From assembly GCF_003259365.1 (NCBI RefSeq), contig NZ_QLLY01000031.1, positions 1-44,523 on the forward strand: a DNA stretch of 44,523 bases. Direction: 5' to 3'. Position 1 is the first letter of the stretch; each line of letters begins with the position of its first letter. The notes under the pieces were generated by a model. The model was not told the origin of the DNA. It saw only the letters and a list, made by a program, of their open reading frames with translations, and ran no database searches. Shown piece after piece: positions 33,609-42,248 of the stretch. The DNA comes from Streptomyces sp. PsTaAH-137. GTDB lineage: Bacteria; Actinomycetota; Actinomycetes; Streptomycetales; Streptomycetaceae. A program made the position numbers and the translations under genes.

Positions 33609-34565
33609 ATGGCCGCTCTCGGATGGCTCACACCCCGTAGGCGCTCCGCCACCGCGCGGAGCGTGCTGGCAGGCGAGGCTTCGGCGGAGGCCGCGCGCAA
33701 GTCCTCGCTGGAGCTGGAGGACCTCGAAGGCCAGGCACCGCCGGGCGAGGAGGAACGGGCCGAGGAGTCCGCCCCCGACTTCCCGGTCGCCGGCGACGAC
33801 AAGGCCGCGGCCTTCTTCGACCTGGACAACACCGTGATGCAGGGCGCCGCGATCTTCCACTTCGGCCGCGGCCTGTACAAGCGGAAGTTCTTCCAGCGCC
33901 GCGAGCTGACCCGGTTCGCCTGGCAGCAGGCGTGGTTCAGGATCGCCGGGATCGAGGATCCCGAGCACATGCAGGACGCGCAGAACAGCGCCCTGTCCAT
34001 CGTCAAGGGCCACCGCGTCGCCGAGCTGATGTCCATCGGCGAGGAGATCTACGACGAGTACATGGCCGAGCGCATCTGGCCCGGCACCCGCGCCCTCGCC
34101 CAGGCCCACCTGGACGCCGGGCAGAAGGTGTGGCTGGTCACGGCCGCCCCGGTGGAGATCGCCACGGTGATCGCCCGCCGCCTGGGCCTGACCGGCGCCC
34201 TCGGCACGGTCGCCGAGTCGATCGGCGGGGTCTACACGGGCCGGCTCGTCGGTGAGCCGCTGCACGGCCCCGCGAAGGCCGAGGCCGTCCGCGCCCTCGC
34301 CGCCGCCGAGGGCCTGGAGCTGGGCCGCTGCGCCGCGTACAGCGACTCCCACAACGACATCCCGATGCTCTCCCTCGTCGGGCACCCGTACGCGATCAAC
34401 CCGGACGCCAAGCTCCGTACGTACGCCAAGGAGCGGGACTGGCGGCTGCGCGACTACCGCACCGGCCGCAAGGCGGCCAAGGTCGGCATCCCGGCTGCGG
34501 CCGGCGTGGGCGCCGTGGCGGGCGGCACGGCGGCCGTCATCGCCCTGCAGCGCCGCCGCCGCTGA
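33609..34565 (+). CDS. HAD-IB family hydrolase (SerB-like), membrane-anchored
   Basis: The 318-residue phosphatase has the HAD motifs FFDLDNTV (nucleophile Asp71, acid Asp73), VTAAP (motif II) and SDSHNDIPML (motif IV). A long N-terminal acidic region (about 25-58) precedes the domain. The C-terminus GIPAAAGVGAVAGGTAAVIAL-type helix and RRRR tail suggest a single membrane anchor. The family removes phosphate from small substrates; the true one is not known. It is a conserved neighbour of bldN. The start at 33609 (MAALGWLTPRRR) is preferred over the much longer upstream frame. Confidence 0.88.
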   Translation: MAALGWLTPRRRSATARSVLAGEASAEAARKSSLELEDLEGQAPPGEEERAEESAPDFPVAGDDKAAAFFDLDNTVMQGAAIFHFGRGLYKRKFFQRRELTRFAWQQAWFRIAGIEDPEHMQDAQNSALSIVKGHRVAELMSIGEEIYDEYMAERIWPGTRALAQAHLDAGQKVWLVTAAPVEIATVIARRLGLTGALGTVAESIGGVYTGRLVGEPLHGPAKAEAVRALAAAEGLELGRCAAYSDSHNDIPMLSLVGHPYAINPDAKLRTYAKERDWRLRDYRTGRKAAKVGIPAAAGVGAVAGGTAAVIALQRRRR

Positions 34566-34684
34566 CCCTCCCCGGAGCGCATTCCGAACGTCTTACCCGG
34601 CACCGGGCGGGGCCAGTCACGCGGATACCACTCGGCCACAACGCGTCACGACCGCTGCCGGAAGATGACCTAATCCGATCAACA

Positions 34685-34748
34685 AGTGGTCACTCTCCGG
34701 TACTTGAACCATCGTCGATCAGCTACAGAAGTGACGTAATCGGTGATT
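34685..34748 (+). promoter_or_regulatory. Possible BldD-type sites upstream of bldN
   Basis: In the 314-bp gap before bldN, AGTGGTCACT (34685-34694) and AGTGACGTAATCGGTGATT (34730-34748) contain AGTG/TCAC and AGTGA-type half-sites like those of BldD, which represses bldN in S. coelicolor. The second is not a clean inverted repeat. A TATTCT at 34785-34790 could be a -10 box. The rest of the gap shows nothing else I can name. Confidence 0.35.
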
Positions 34749-34879
34749 TGAGCAACTGGGTGTAGCGCTCCCTGCACGAAGCGTTATTCTCCTCAGACGC
34801 ATTCCGGCACCCACTCGTCAGTACGACGAGTGAACGGTCCGGTACTGCACGTGATGGAAGCTCTGCCTCTGGGAGTCCC

Positions 34880-35668
34880 GTGTTTCAACACGTCGGGGTT
34901 GACGCCTCGGGCCTGGCTACGCTGCGCGCAACGGTCGTCGACCGGCTGCGCGGCTTCGTCCCCACCGCGTACGCCGTCCCCGCCCTCGCCGTCCCTGCGC
35001 CCGCCCGCCCGTGCTTCGCCATGGCCGACAGCGGCGCCGCCACGGCGGGCAGACGGGCGCGCTCCGGCGCCGCCGGCACGTCCGGCACTTCCACGGCCCG
35101 CCGTCCCGCCGCGGACAGCGACAGCGCGCGCATGATGGACCTGGTCGAGCGCGCCCAGGGCGGTGAGGCCGACGCGTTCGGGCGCCTCTACGACCAGTAC
35201 AGCGACACCGTGTACCGGTACATCTACTACCGCGTGGGCGGGAAGGCGACGGCCGAGGACCTCACCAGTGAGACCTTCCTGCGCGCGCTGCGCCGGATCG
35301 GCACCTTCACCTGGCAGGGCCGCGACTTCGGCGCCTGGCTGGTCACGATCGCCCGCAATCTGGTGGCCGACCACTTCAAGTCCAGCCGTTTCCGCCTGGA
35401 GGTCACGACAGGCGAGATGCTGGACGCGAACGAGGTGGAGCGCTCCCCCGAGGACTCGGTCCTGGAGTCCCTCTCGAACGCGGCACTGCTCGAAGCCGTG
35501 CGCCGGCTGAACCCGCAGCAGCAGGAGTGCGTGACGCTGCGCTTCCTCCAGGGTCTCTCCGTCGCCGAGACCGCCCGCGTCATGGGGAAGAACGAGGGCG
35601 CGATCAAGACCCTCCAGTACCGGGCCGTCCGCACCCTCGCCCGGCTCCTCCCGGACGACGTACGCTGA
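34880..35668 (+). CDS. bldN: BldN (AdsA), ECF sigma factor for aerial development
   Basis: The 262-residue ECF sigma factor has a long N-terminal extension of about 85 residues (start MFQHVGVDASGLATLRATV), the pro-sequence that is removed in S. coelicolor. Sigma region 2 (about 84-150, DLVERAQGGEADAFGRLY and ATAEDLTSETFLRAL) and region 4 (about 205-255, LRFLQGLSVAETARVMG) follow. BldN transcribes bldM, chaplin and rodlin genes for aerial hyphae. The GTG at 34880 follows GGGAG and matches the known N-terminus. The next gene is its anti-sigma factor. Confidence 0.95.
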   Translation: MFQHVGVDASGLATLRATVVDRLRGFVPTAYAVPALAVPAPARPCFAMADSGAATAGRRARSGAAGTSGTSTARRPAADSDSARMMDLVERAQGGEADAFGRLYDQYSDTVYRYIYYRVGGKATAEDLTSETFLRALRRIGTFTWQGRDFGAWLVTIARNLVADHFKSSRFRLEVTTGEMLDANEVERSPEDSVLESLSNAALLEAVRRLNPQQQECVTLRFLQGLSVAETARVMGKNEGAIKTLQYRAVRTLARLLPDDVR

Positions 35669-35745
35669 CCGACCGTCACGATCCGCATCCTCCAACTCAC
35701 CTTCTGTGAAAGAGAGATGCGATCGCGGTCGGATCATCCGTCGGT

Positions 35746-35774
35746 CCGTAACCCAAGTGCCGCGCCGATCGTTG
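35746..35774 (+). promoter_or_regulatory. Candidate sigma-BldN promoter of rsbN
   Basis: CGTAAC (35746-35751) and CGTTGT (35769-35774) with a 17-bp spacer resemble the sigma-BldN -35/-10 pattern as I recall it. It lies 131 bp upstream of the rsbN start, which agrees with the known dependence of rsbN on BldN in S. venezuelae. Confidence 0.45.
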
Positions 35775-35904
35775 TGCGGGATGCAGGCTCCCTGTGGTCA
35801 CATCCGGACCGGTTTCACTCACTCGATCGTGTGCAAACTCTTCCGGTGTGCAACCCCAGGACCACCTGGGGAGTCGACCGTCATGACGAGAGGAGGTGCC
35901 GCCA

Positions 35905-37125
35905 GTGATCGCACATGTCTCGGCACACCGGCGGGCGAACGCCTTCGCCCAGGCCCTGGAGGACGAGTCCGCCCAGGACGCGGTGGCGCAGCAGCCGGAA
36001 GAACCGGCCGCCCCGGTCGCCCTGTCCGAGCAGTCCGAGCAGGGCAGACTTCTGACCCTGACCGAAGGCCTCGGCGAACTGCCGAAACCGGAGCTCGACC
36101 CCGAGGTCAAGGTGGTGCAGCGAGCCCAGCTCGTTGCCGCCATGGAGGCCATGTTCGCGGAAGGGGCCCCAGGCCCAGCCGTTCCCGAACAGCGGTCGGC
36201 GAAGGCCAAGGGCGCACATCGCGCCAGCCCGTTGCGGAAGCTGCGGCCCCGCTCCCGCCTCACCAAGGGCATCGCCGCGGGCGGGCTCACGGTCGGTGTG
36301 GCCGCGGGCGCGTTCGGCGGCGTGGCGGCCGCCAGTTCGAGCGCCCTGCCCGGCGACCACCTCTACGGCCTCAAGCGCGGCATGGAGGACCTCAAGCTGG
36401 GCATGGCGGACGGTGACTCCGACCGCGGCCAGATCTACCTGGACCAGGCGTCCACGCGGCTCAACGAGGCCCGTCGGCTGATGGACCGCGGCCGCACCGG
36501 ACACCTCGACCACGAGTCCCTCGGCGAGGTCCGCCGCGCCCTGTCCGGCATGCAGTACGACGCGTCGGAGGGCCACAAGCTGCTCAGCGCGGCCTACAAG
36601 CGGGACGGCTCCCTGGGGCCGATCCAGGCGCTCTCCGCCTTCGCCGAGTCGCACCGCAAGAGCTGGTCCGCCCTCAGCGACAAGCTGCCGGTCCAGCTCG
36701 GCGACGTACGCGACCAGGTGAGTTCGGTCTTCGCCGCCATAGACGAAGAGGTCGAACCGCTGCGTTCCCTGCTGCCCCAGCCTCCCGGTCAGGGCAGCAA
36801 GGGCGGTACGGACCGGGGCAGCGGCACCGCCACGGACACCCCCGGCACCGAGCACTCGGCGCCGTCCGGCACCACGGGCCACGACCGCCACTCGTCCTCG
36901 GCCAAGCCCAAGCCGTCCAGCTCCAGCAGCGGCAAGGACGACGGCCTGCTCGGCGAGACCACGGGCGGCCTGCTCGACCCCCCGAAGGACGAGTCGACCC
37001 CGACCCCGTCCGAGGGCAAGACCGGCGACAGCACCACGGGCCCGGCCAAGCCGGACGTGACCCTGCCCCCGCTCCTCCCGGGCCTGCTCCCCGGCCTGGG
37101 CATCGACAGCGAGGACGCCGGCTAG
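35905..37125 (+). CDS. rsbN: RsbN, membrane anti-sigma factor of BldN
   Basis: The 406-residue protein has a cytoplasmic N-terminal part (about 1-115) without the zinc anti-sigma motif, one transmembrane helix at about 118-142 (ITKG-like RLTKGIAAGGLTVGVAAGAF), a DUF5667 domain (about 145-265) and a long Ser/Thr/Pro/Gly-rich extracytoplasmic tail. This matches RsbN, which binds and inhibits BldN. The GTG at 35905 is chosen because AGGAGG ends 8 bp before it; a GTG at 35896 overlaps that site. Sigma-BldN probably transcribes it (candidate promoter at 35746), making a negative loop. A very strong hairpin follows. Confidence 0.92.
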   Translation: MIAHVSAHRRANAFAQALEDESAQDAVAQQPEEPAAPVALSEQSEQGRLLTLTEGLGELPKPELDPEVKVVQRAQLVAAMEAMFAEGAPGPAVPEQRSAKAKGAHRASPLRKLRPRSRLTKGIAAGGLTVGVAAGAFGGVAAASSSALPGDHLYGLKRGMEDLKLGMADGDSDRGQIYLDQASTRLNEARRLMDRGRTGHLDHESLGEVRRALSGMQYDASEGHKLLSAAYKRDGSLGPIQALSAFAESHRKSWSALSDKLPVQLGDVRDQVSSVFAAIDEEVEPLRSLLPQPPGQGSKGGTDRGSGTATDTPGTEHSAPSGTTGHDRHSSSAKPKPSSSSSGKDDGLLGETTGGLLDPPKDESTPTPSEGKTGDSTTGPAKPDVTLPPLLPGLLPGLGIDSEDAG

Positions 37126-37138
37126 CAGCACGCGCATG

Positions 37139-37175
37139 CGTCAGGGCCCGGGGAACACCACCCCGGGCCCTGACG
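37139..37175. terminator. Bidirectional terminator between rsbN and the acyltransferase gene
   Basis: A perfect 15-bp stem (CGTCAGGGCCCGGGG with 37161-37175) and a 7-nt loop lie between two convergent genes. Confidence 0.9.
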
Positions 37176-37183
37176 TATGTCTC

Positions 37184-38230
37184 TCAGAAAAACACCGACC
37201 GCCGCTGCACCAGCAACTTGTAGAGCGTGTGCTGGATCTGCTCACGCACCTGGTCCGTCAGATTGAACATCAGCATCGGATCCTCCGCCGCCTCCGGCGG
37301 ATACCCGTCCGTCGGGATCGGCTCGCCGAACTGGATCGTCCACTTCGTCGGCAGCGGCACCGCCCCGAGCGGCCCCAGCCACGGGAACGTCGGCGTGATC
37401 GGGAAGTACGGGAAACCCAGCACCCGGGCCAGAGTCTTGGCGTTGCCGACCATCGGGTAGATCTCCTCGGCCCCGACGATCGAGCACGGCACGATCGGCG
37501 TCCCGGCGCGCAGCGCGGTCGAGACGAAGCCGCCGCGGCCGAACCGCTGGAGCTTGTACCGCTCGCTGAACGGCTTGCCGATGCCCTTGAAGCCCTCCGG
37601 CATGACCCCGACCAGCTCCCCGCCCTCCAGCAGCCGCTGGGCATCCTCCGCGCAGGCCAGGGTGTGCCCGGCCTTGCGGGCCAGCTCGTTGACGACCGGG
37701 AGCATGAAGACCAGGTCGGCGGCGAGCAGCCGCAGATGGCGGCCCTCGGGGTGGTTGTCGTGCACGGCGACCTGCATCATCAGGCCGTCCAGCGGCAGCG
37801 TCCCCGAATGGTTCGAGACGATCAGCGCCCCGCCCTCGGACGGGATGTTCTCGATGCCCTTCACCTCGACCCGGAAGTACTTCTCCGCGATCGGCCGCAG
37901 CAGCGACATCAGGACCTGGTCGGTGAGCTCCTTGTCGTAGCCGAACTCGTCGACGTCGTAATCGCCGGTGATCCGGCGCCGCAGAAAGGCGAGCCCACCC
38001 GCGATCTTCCGGTCCCAGCCGCCCCGCTGCTCCGCAGCCGGGCCGGTCCCGGGCACCTCGGCGTCCGGCGCCGGAGGCTGCTCCTGCACGGGTACGGCCG
38101 CCATCTCGCGTACGGCAGCGGGCTGCTCGGCCCGGCGCCGGCCGCCCGGCCCCCTGCGGCGTGCGGCAGCCTTGCCGGTCGCCCCCCGCGACCTGTCGTC
38201 GTCGAACGGAATGACCTTGGCATCAGCCAT
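37184..38230 (-). CDS. Lysophospholipid acyltransferase (PlsC-like) family protein
   Basis: The 348-residue protein has a disordered N-terminus (1-70), then the LPLAT domain with NHSGTLPLDG (His141) and MPEGFKG (211-216). The first motif is the NHSG-x-LP-x-DG variant rather than NH-x4-D, so the acyl acceptor may not be lysophosphatidate. It would act at the membrane, transferring a fatty acyl chain to a glycerol- or other lipid. The ATG at 38230 gives MADAKVIPFDDD; a long merged frame upstream is out of context. It is downstream of, and 14 bp from, the epimerase gene on the same strand, so probably one operon. Confidence 0.87.
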   Translation of the reverse strand: MADAKVIPFDDDRSRGATGKAAARRRGPGGRRRAEQPAAVREMAAVPVQEQPPAPDAEVPGTGPAAEQRGGWDRKIAGGLAFLRRRITGDYDVDEFGYDKELTDQVLMSLLRPIAEKYFRVEVKGIENIPSEGGALIVSNHSGTLPLDGLMMQVAVHDNHPEGRHLRLLAADLVFMLPVVNELARKAGHTLACAEDAQRLLEGGELVGVMPEGFKGIGKPFSERYKLQRFGRGGFVSTALRAGTPIVPCSIVGAEEIYPMVGNAKTLARVLGFPYFPITPTFPWLGPLGAVPLPTKWTIQFGEPIPTDGYPPEAAEDPMLMFNLTDQVREQIQHTLYKLLVQRRSVFF

Positions 38231-38244
38231 CGTTGATGCGCTCC

Positions 38245-39318
38245 TCAGTTGGCGCTCTGCGTCGGGGGCCGGCTCGGCGTACGGGCACCGCCCAGGAAGG
38301 GCAGCGCGGCCACCCTGTCCACGGCTGACGCCAGGGCCTGGGGTGGCAGCAGCCCGGGCCCCCGGCCGCGTACGAAGTCCGCGAAGGTCTCCGCGGTCGT
38401 GTACGCGGGCCGGAACCCCAGGGTGTCCCGCATCTGGGCCGTCGACACCACCCGCCCGTGCGTGAGCAACCGGATCTGCTCGGGCGAGAAGTCCGTGGCA
38501 CCCAGCGTACGCAGCGCGCCGCCCACCCAGGTCACGGCCGGCAGCAGGACGGGCACGGTCGGCCGGCCGAGTCGGCGCGAGCACTGCGAGAGCAGCAGCA
38601 CCCCGTCCCCGGCGATGTTGAAGGTCCCGCTGTTCAGGGTGGAGCGGCGCGGCTCGTGCGAGGCGATGCGCAGCACCTCGATCACATCGTCCTCGTGCAC
38701 GAACTGCAGCCGCGGGTCGTACCCGAACACGGTCGGCAGGACGGGCAGCGCGAAGTACTGGGCGAGCGGCGAATCGGCCGTCGGCCCGAGGATGTTGGCG
38801 AACCGGAGCACGCACACGGCGACATCGGGCCGGCGCCGGGCGAACCCGCGCACATATCCCTCGACCTCGACGGTGTCCTTGGCGAACCCGCCGCTCGGCA
38901 GCGACTTGGGCGGCGTCGTCTCGGTGAAGACGGCCGGGTCGCGGGGCGCGGACCCGTACACGTTCGTACTGGACTTCACCACGAGCCGCCGCACGCTGGG
39001 CGACTTCTGACAGGCACCGAGCAGCTGCATCGTGCCGATGACGTTGGTCTCCTTGACCGAGCCGCGGCCACCGCTGGCCAGCGGGGTCCCGGTGACGTCC
39101 ATGTGCACGACGGTGTCCACGGAGTGCTCGGCGAGCACCCGCCCGATCGCCGGCTGCCGGATGTCGGCCTGGAGGAAATCCGCTCCGCCCAGATGGTGCG
39201 CGGGCGGCACGGCGTCCACCGCGATCACCCGGTCCACGTCCGGGTCCCGCTGGATGCGCCGCACGAACCGGCCCCCCAGCTGCCGGGCCGCCCCGGTCAC
39301 GAGCACGACCTTGCCCAA
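38245..39318 (-). CDS. NAD-dependent epimerase/dehydratase (extended SDR)
   Basis: The 357-residue protein has a Rossmann N-terminus (VLVTGAARQLGGRFV; a G-x-x-x-x-L-G variant), a STNVYGSAP segment with the Tyr of the catalytic region, and FANILGP. It resembles nucleotide-sugar epimerases or 3-beta-hydroxysteroid-type enzymes; the substrate is unknown. The usual YxxxK is not clear (Tyr with GSAP), so activity is uncertain. The TTG at 39318 is inferred from the family start MGKVVLVTGAAR; GGAAGG lies further up than usual. It is the upstream partner of the acyltransferase. Confidence 0.83.
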   Translation of the reverse strand: MGKVVLVTGAARQLGGRFVRRIQRDPDVDRVIAVDAVPPAHHLGGADFLQADIRQPAIGRVLAEHSVDTVVHMDVTGTPLASGGRGSVKETNVIGTMQLLGACQKSPSVRRLVVKSSTNVYGSAPRDPAVFTETTPPKSLPSGGFAKDTVEVEGYVRGFARRRPDVAVCVLRFANILGPTADSPLAQYFALPVLPTVFGYDPRLQFVHEDDVIEVLRIASHEPRRSTLNSGTFNIAGDGVLLLSQCSRRLGRPTVPVLLPAVTWVGGALRTLGATDFSPEQIRLLTHGRVVSTAQMRDTLGFRPAYTTAETFADFVRGRGPGLLPPQALASAVDRVAALPFLGGARTPSRPPTQSAN

Positions 39319-39471
39319 GATCAGCGCCTACCTTCCGTCGCAGCCCCGCCGCGCTCCGCAATCACTGCTCGCGCCTCACGTTAGCGGTTCGATGTTGCGC
39401 TGTGATGACCGGGCGATGCATGAAGTGACGACAGCCACAGCCGTACGTACATCGCGGGCCGGCCCAACGCA

Positions 39472-39507
39472 CTGTGGCCCTCCCACCGAACGGTGAAAGG
39501 GCCACAG
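39472..39507 (-). terminator. Terminator hairpin after the 32-residue basic protein gene
   Basis: Outer arms CTGTGGCCCT and AGGGCCACAG (10 bp) and inner CACCG/CGGTG (5 bp) are separated by a small CC/AA internal loop. It lies 26 bp past the small-gene stop on the minus strand. Confidence 0.85.
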
Positions 39508-39532
39508 ATGACGCGCTTGACGCAGCAGTCGC

Positions 39533-39631
39533 TTACTTCTTGTTGCGACGCTGCACGCGGGTGCGCTTCAGCAGCTTGCGGTGCTTCTTCTTCGCCATCC
39601 GCTTACGGCGCTTCTTGATAACAGAGCCCAC
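39533..39631 (-). CDS. AURKAIP1/COX24-domain small basic protein
   Basis: The 32-residue product begins MGSVIKKRRKRMAKKKH and ends RNKK; two-thirds of the residues are Lys, Arg or His. It is the short actinobacterial protein known for its AURKAIP1/COX24 motif, ribosome-associated in other organisms (small-subunit protein bTHXm-like; the role here is inferred). The GTG at 39631 is the only start that gives the full motif. It is too short to stand out on coding statistics, but the motif and the following strong terminator support it. Confidence 0.9.
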   Translation of the reverse strand: MGSVIKKRRKRMAKKKHRKLLKRTRVQRRNKK

Positions 39632-39781
39632 GACTACCCTCGCTCACTTCTCGGACAAGCCCCGCGAAAGCGGGGACCATCACTCGGTGCGGGGCTGCAT
39701 TGGGGCCCACACGACCTACGGGGGGCCAGCCTACCCCGCCCGAGTGCCGAGCCAGAAATCGAGGGCTTCGCCGGCTACGGA

Positions 39782-39994
39782 TCAGCCCGCATCCACCCCC
39801 ACATAGGACTCGCGGAGGTACTCGTGAACCGCTTGCTCCGGGACGCGGAAACTCCGCCCGACCCGGATCGCGGGCAGATGACCGCTGTGCACCAGCCGGT
39901 ACACGGTCATCTTGGACACTCGCATGACCGAGGCGACTTCCGCCACGGTCAGGAACTGCACCTCGTTCAGAGGCCTACTCTCACCAGCAGCCAT
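39782..39994 (-). CDS. Small excisionase-family (MerR-like) HTH protein
   Basis: The 70-residue product is one winged-helix/HTH domain: FLTVAEVASVMRVSKMTVYRLVHSGHLPAIRVGRSFRV (seen as two motifs, EVASVMRVSKMTVYRLV and LPAIRVGRSFRV). It would bind DNA, as in the excisionase or BldC type, though it differs from BldC in sequence. The ATG at 39994 gives MAAGESRPLNEV. It is conserved beside the 32-residue protein in the bldN region of Streptomyces, as I recall. It has no obvious effector domain. Confidence 0.87.
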   Translation of the reverse strand: MAAGESRPLNEVQFLTVAEVASVMRVSKMTVYRLVHSGHLPAIRVGRSFRVPEQAVHEYLRESYVGVDAG

Positions 39995-40123
39995 GTCACA
40001 CCTGAACCTTCCGCACTCGACGGCCACCGGCTTCCCCTTCCGGTGACTCAACGTCGTTGCGTGCTCACTCCCCAATGTAGGGGCGTGTGGTGCGAGTGGG
40101 GAAGAGGAGCAGCGATCGGCCGC

Positions 40124-40939
40124 CTACTGTGACAGACACGCTCGATTGAGTACATAGCGAGTAAGCGGTCGGTAGTAATCAGACCGCACAGCGTCATCAA
40201 GCGGAACGACGACGGACACCTGCCCCTCGGCCTCACCGACGAACAGGGCCGGATCATCCGTATCGGCCAGGCCGATGGCGTCGAACCCCAACTGACCTGC
40301 ACCGCAGACCCATCCGTGGTCCCCCACGACAAGCTCTGGAAGCGGTTGCCCGGCCTCCGCCAGAGCGGTCAGAGCGGTACGAACCGGGAGGGGGGAGTGC
40401 GTGTGCGCGCCGGTCTCACTTCCGGGCGGCCACGCGTCCGGTTCCCGCACCAGCGCGACGCCTCGTACGTAGTCAAGGTTGTAGGTACGTAGACCAAACC
40501 GGGTCGTTATGTCGACACTGAGACCCTGCGCGGGAGTGAGAACGGGACAGCCGGCCGCCGACAGGGCACTCGCCAGGGAGGCGTAGAAGCCGAGCAGTCG
40601 GTGCGGGTGTCCCGTCCCGATGAGCACGGGAGACCGCGCGTCGGCGGCCCTGCCGAGGCGGTCGCCGAAGGCGTCCAGCGCCGCCAGCGTACGTTCCGGA
40701 TCGATGATGTCGTACCCCGAGGTGTGTCCCGGATCCGGCGAGACCCCGCATTTGTCGGCCATGAGGGCGAGCAGATCCCGCTGCCCCCAGGCCCACTCGG
40801 GATCGAGCCCGAGCAGCACACGCGGGTCCCGCGCCTCGAAGAGCCGGTAACTGCGCAGACTCTCCTCGCGGGAGGTCGCCACGGGCCCGGCAAGCCGAGC
40901 CGCCAACAGATGCGCACGAAGGGCGCCGGTGCTCAACAC
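40124..40939 (-). CDS. Putative phosphatase, Streptomyces-conserved
   Basis: The 271-residue protein matches a family commonly labelled phosphatase in Streptomyces; I do not recognise a catalytic motif. Visible segments are MLSTGALRAHLLAARLAGPV-like start, DKCGVSPDPGHTSGYDIIDPE, GTGHPHRLLGFY, VVGDHGWVCGAGQLG and the C-terminal DDAVRSDYYRPLTRYVLN. Repeated HPH/GDHG motifs suggest metal or phosphate binding. The GTG at 40939 is a guess based on the family start; an AAAGG precedes it very closely, and the open frame continues upstream to 41188. Confidence 0.7.
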   Translation of the reverse strand: MLSTGALRAHLLAARLAGPVATSREESLRSYRLFEARDPRVLLGLDPEWAWGQRDLLALMADKCGVSPDPGHTSGYDIIDPERTLAALDAFGDRLGRAADARSPVLIGTGHPHRLLGFYASLASALSAAGCPVLTPAQGLSVDITTRFGLRTYNLDYVRGVALVREPDAWPPGSETGAHTHSPLPVRTALTALAEAGQPLPELVVGDHGWVCGAGQLGFDAIGLADTDDPALFVGEAEGQVSVVVPLDDAVRSDYYRPLTRYVLNRACLSQ

Positions 40940-41066
40940 CTTTGCGATGCTGGCCCATTGACGCCCGGAGCACCCCCAAAACCCCAAAACACCCCACAGA
41001 GGGAGTAACCCATGAGCCGTGGGCAATCTGCCGCTGCCCGCCGCAATCTCCCCCGCCACAGCCCAG

Positions 41067-42248
41067 CTAAGCCAGCAACCCCCGCAAGGGAAACGCGGCC
41101 TTCCGCGTAGCAAGAATCGCCTGATCCAGCCGATCGGCGGGGTCGTACCCCTCCTCCCACCCCCGGAACACCACAGGCCACCGCCCATCGGTCATCCGGG
41201 CAGGCGCCAACTGCCGCGTACGAGCGAAGACTTCCTGCCGCCACGACTCGGGAATCACGGTCTCGGCATCGATGTCCCGCCCGGCGGCGACGGCCACCAG
41301 ATGCGTCCAGGACCGCGGCACGACATCGACGACGGCATACCCGCCGCCTCCGAGCGCGACCCACTTCCCGTCCGCGTACGTGTGCGCCAGCTCATGACAG
41401 GCGACCTGCACGGCCCGCTGCGCGTCGAGCGACACGGCGAGATGGGCGAGCGGATCCTCGAAGTGCGTATCGGCCCCGTGCTGGGTAACGAGGACCTGCG
41501 GCCGGAACTCGGCGAGCAGCTCCGGCACCACGGCGTGGAACGCCCGCAGCCACCCGGCGTCCCCGGTCCCGGCCGGCAGCGCGACATTCACGGCGGACCC
41601 CTCGGCGGCCCCGTCGGCCCCGGTCTCCTCGGGCCACCCGGTCTGCGGGAACAGCGTCCGGGGATGCTCGTGCAGCGAGACGGTCAGCACGCGCGGGTCC
41701 TCCCAGAACGCGGCCTGCACCCCGTCCCCGTGATGCACGTCCACATCGACGTACGCGACGCGCTCGACGCCCAGCTCCAGGAGTCGCGCGATGGCCAGCG
41801 CCGCGTCGTTGTAGACGCAGAACCCCGACGCGCCGCCCGGCATCGCGTGGTGCAGCCCGCCGGCGAAGTTCACCCCGTGCAGGGCCTCCCCGCGCCACAC
41901 GGCCTCCGCGGCGCCCACGGACTGCCCGGCGATCAGCGCGGACACCTCGTGCATCCCGGCGAAGGCCGGATCGTCGGTGGTGCCGAGCCCGTACGAGGGA
42001 TCAGCGGCGGCCGGATCCAGGGAGGCGGCCTTGACCGCCTCCACGTAGTCCTCGCGGTGCACGAGCTGGAGCGTGGACTCACCGGCTCTGGCCGCGGCCA
42101 CGACCTCCACGTCCCCGGCCCGGTCGAGCCCGAAGGCCCCCACCAGGCTGCGGGTCAGCTCAAGGCGGACCGGGTCCATCGGATGCCCGGGCCCGAAGTC
42201 ATACCCCGCTACCGCCGGGTCCCACATCAACTGCACGCGGCCGCTCAT
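41067..42248 (-). CDS. acuC: AcuC-like histone deacetylase family protein
   Basis: The 393-residue zinc deacetylase has the family motifs GGLHHAMPGGASGFCVYND (as HHAMPG and CVYND), VDVDVHHGDGVQ, SLHEHPRTLFPQTG and QHGADTH. It resembles AcuC, which removes acetyl groups from acetyl-CoA synthetase and other lysine-acetylated proteins. The ATG at 42248 (MSGRVQLMWDPAVAGY) is chosen over a GTG-type start 21 bp upstream. Its first 50 bases overlap the end of the MFS gene, so translation is probably coupled or an inexact annotation at one end. Confidence 0.9.
   Translation of the reverse strand: MSGRVQLMWDPAVAGYDFGPGHPMDPVRLELTRSLVGAFGLDRAGDVEVVAAARAGESTLQLVHREDYVEAVKAASLDPAAADPSYGLGTTDDPAFAGMHEVSALIAGQSVGAAEAVWRGEALHGVNFAGGLHHAMPGGASGFCVYNDAALAIARLLELGVERVAYVDVDVHHGDGVQAAFWEDPRVLTVSLHEHPRTLFPQTGWPEETGADGAAEGSAVNVALPAGTGDAGWLRAFHAVVPELLAEFRPQVLVTQHGADTHFEDPLAHLAVSLDAQRAVQVACHELAHTYADGKWVALGGGGYAVVDVVPRSWTHLVAVAAGRDIDAETVIPESWRQEVFARTRQLAPARMTDGRWPVVFRGWEEGYDPADRLDQAILATRKAAFPLRGLLA

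Noticed and set aside
39782..39994. BldC identity for the small HTH protein
   Set aside because: The fold type is similar, but the sequence differs from BldC as I know it, and bldC lies elsewhere in S. coelicolor.
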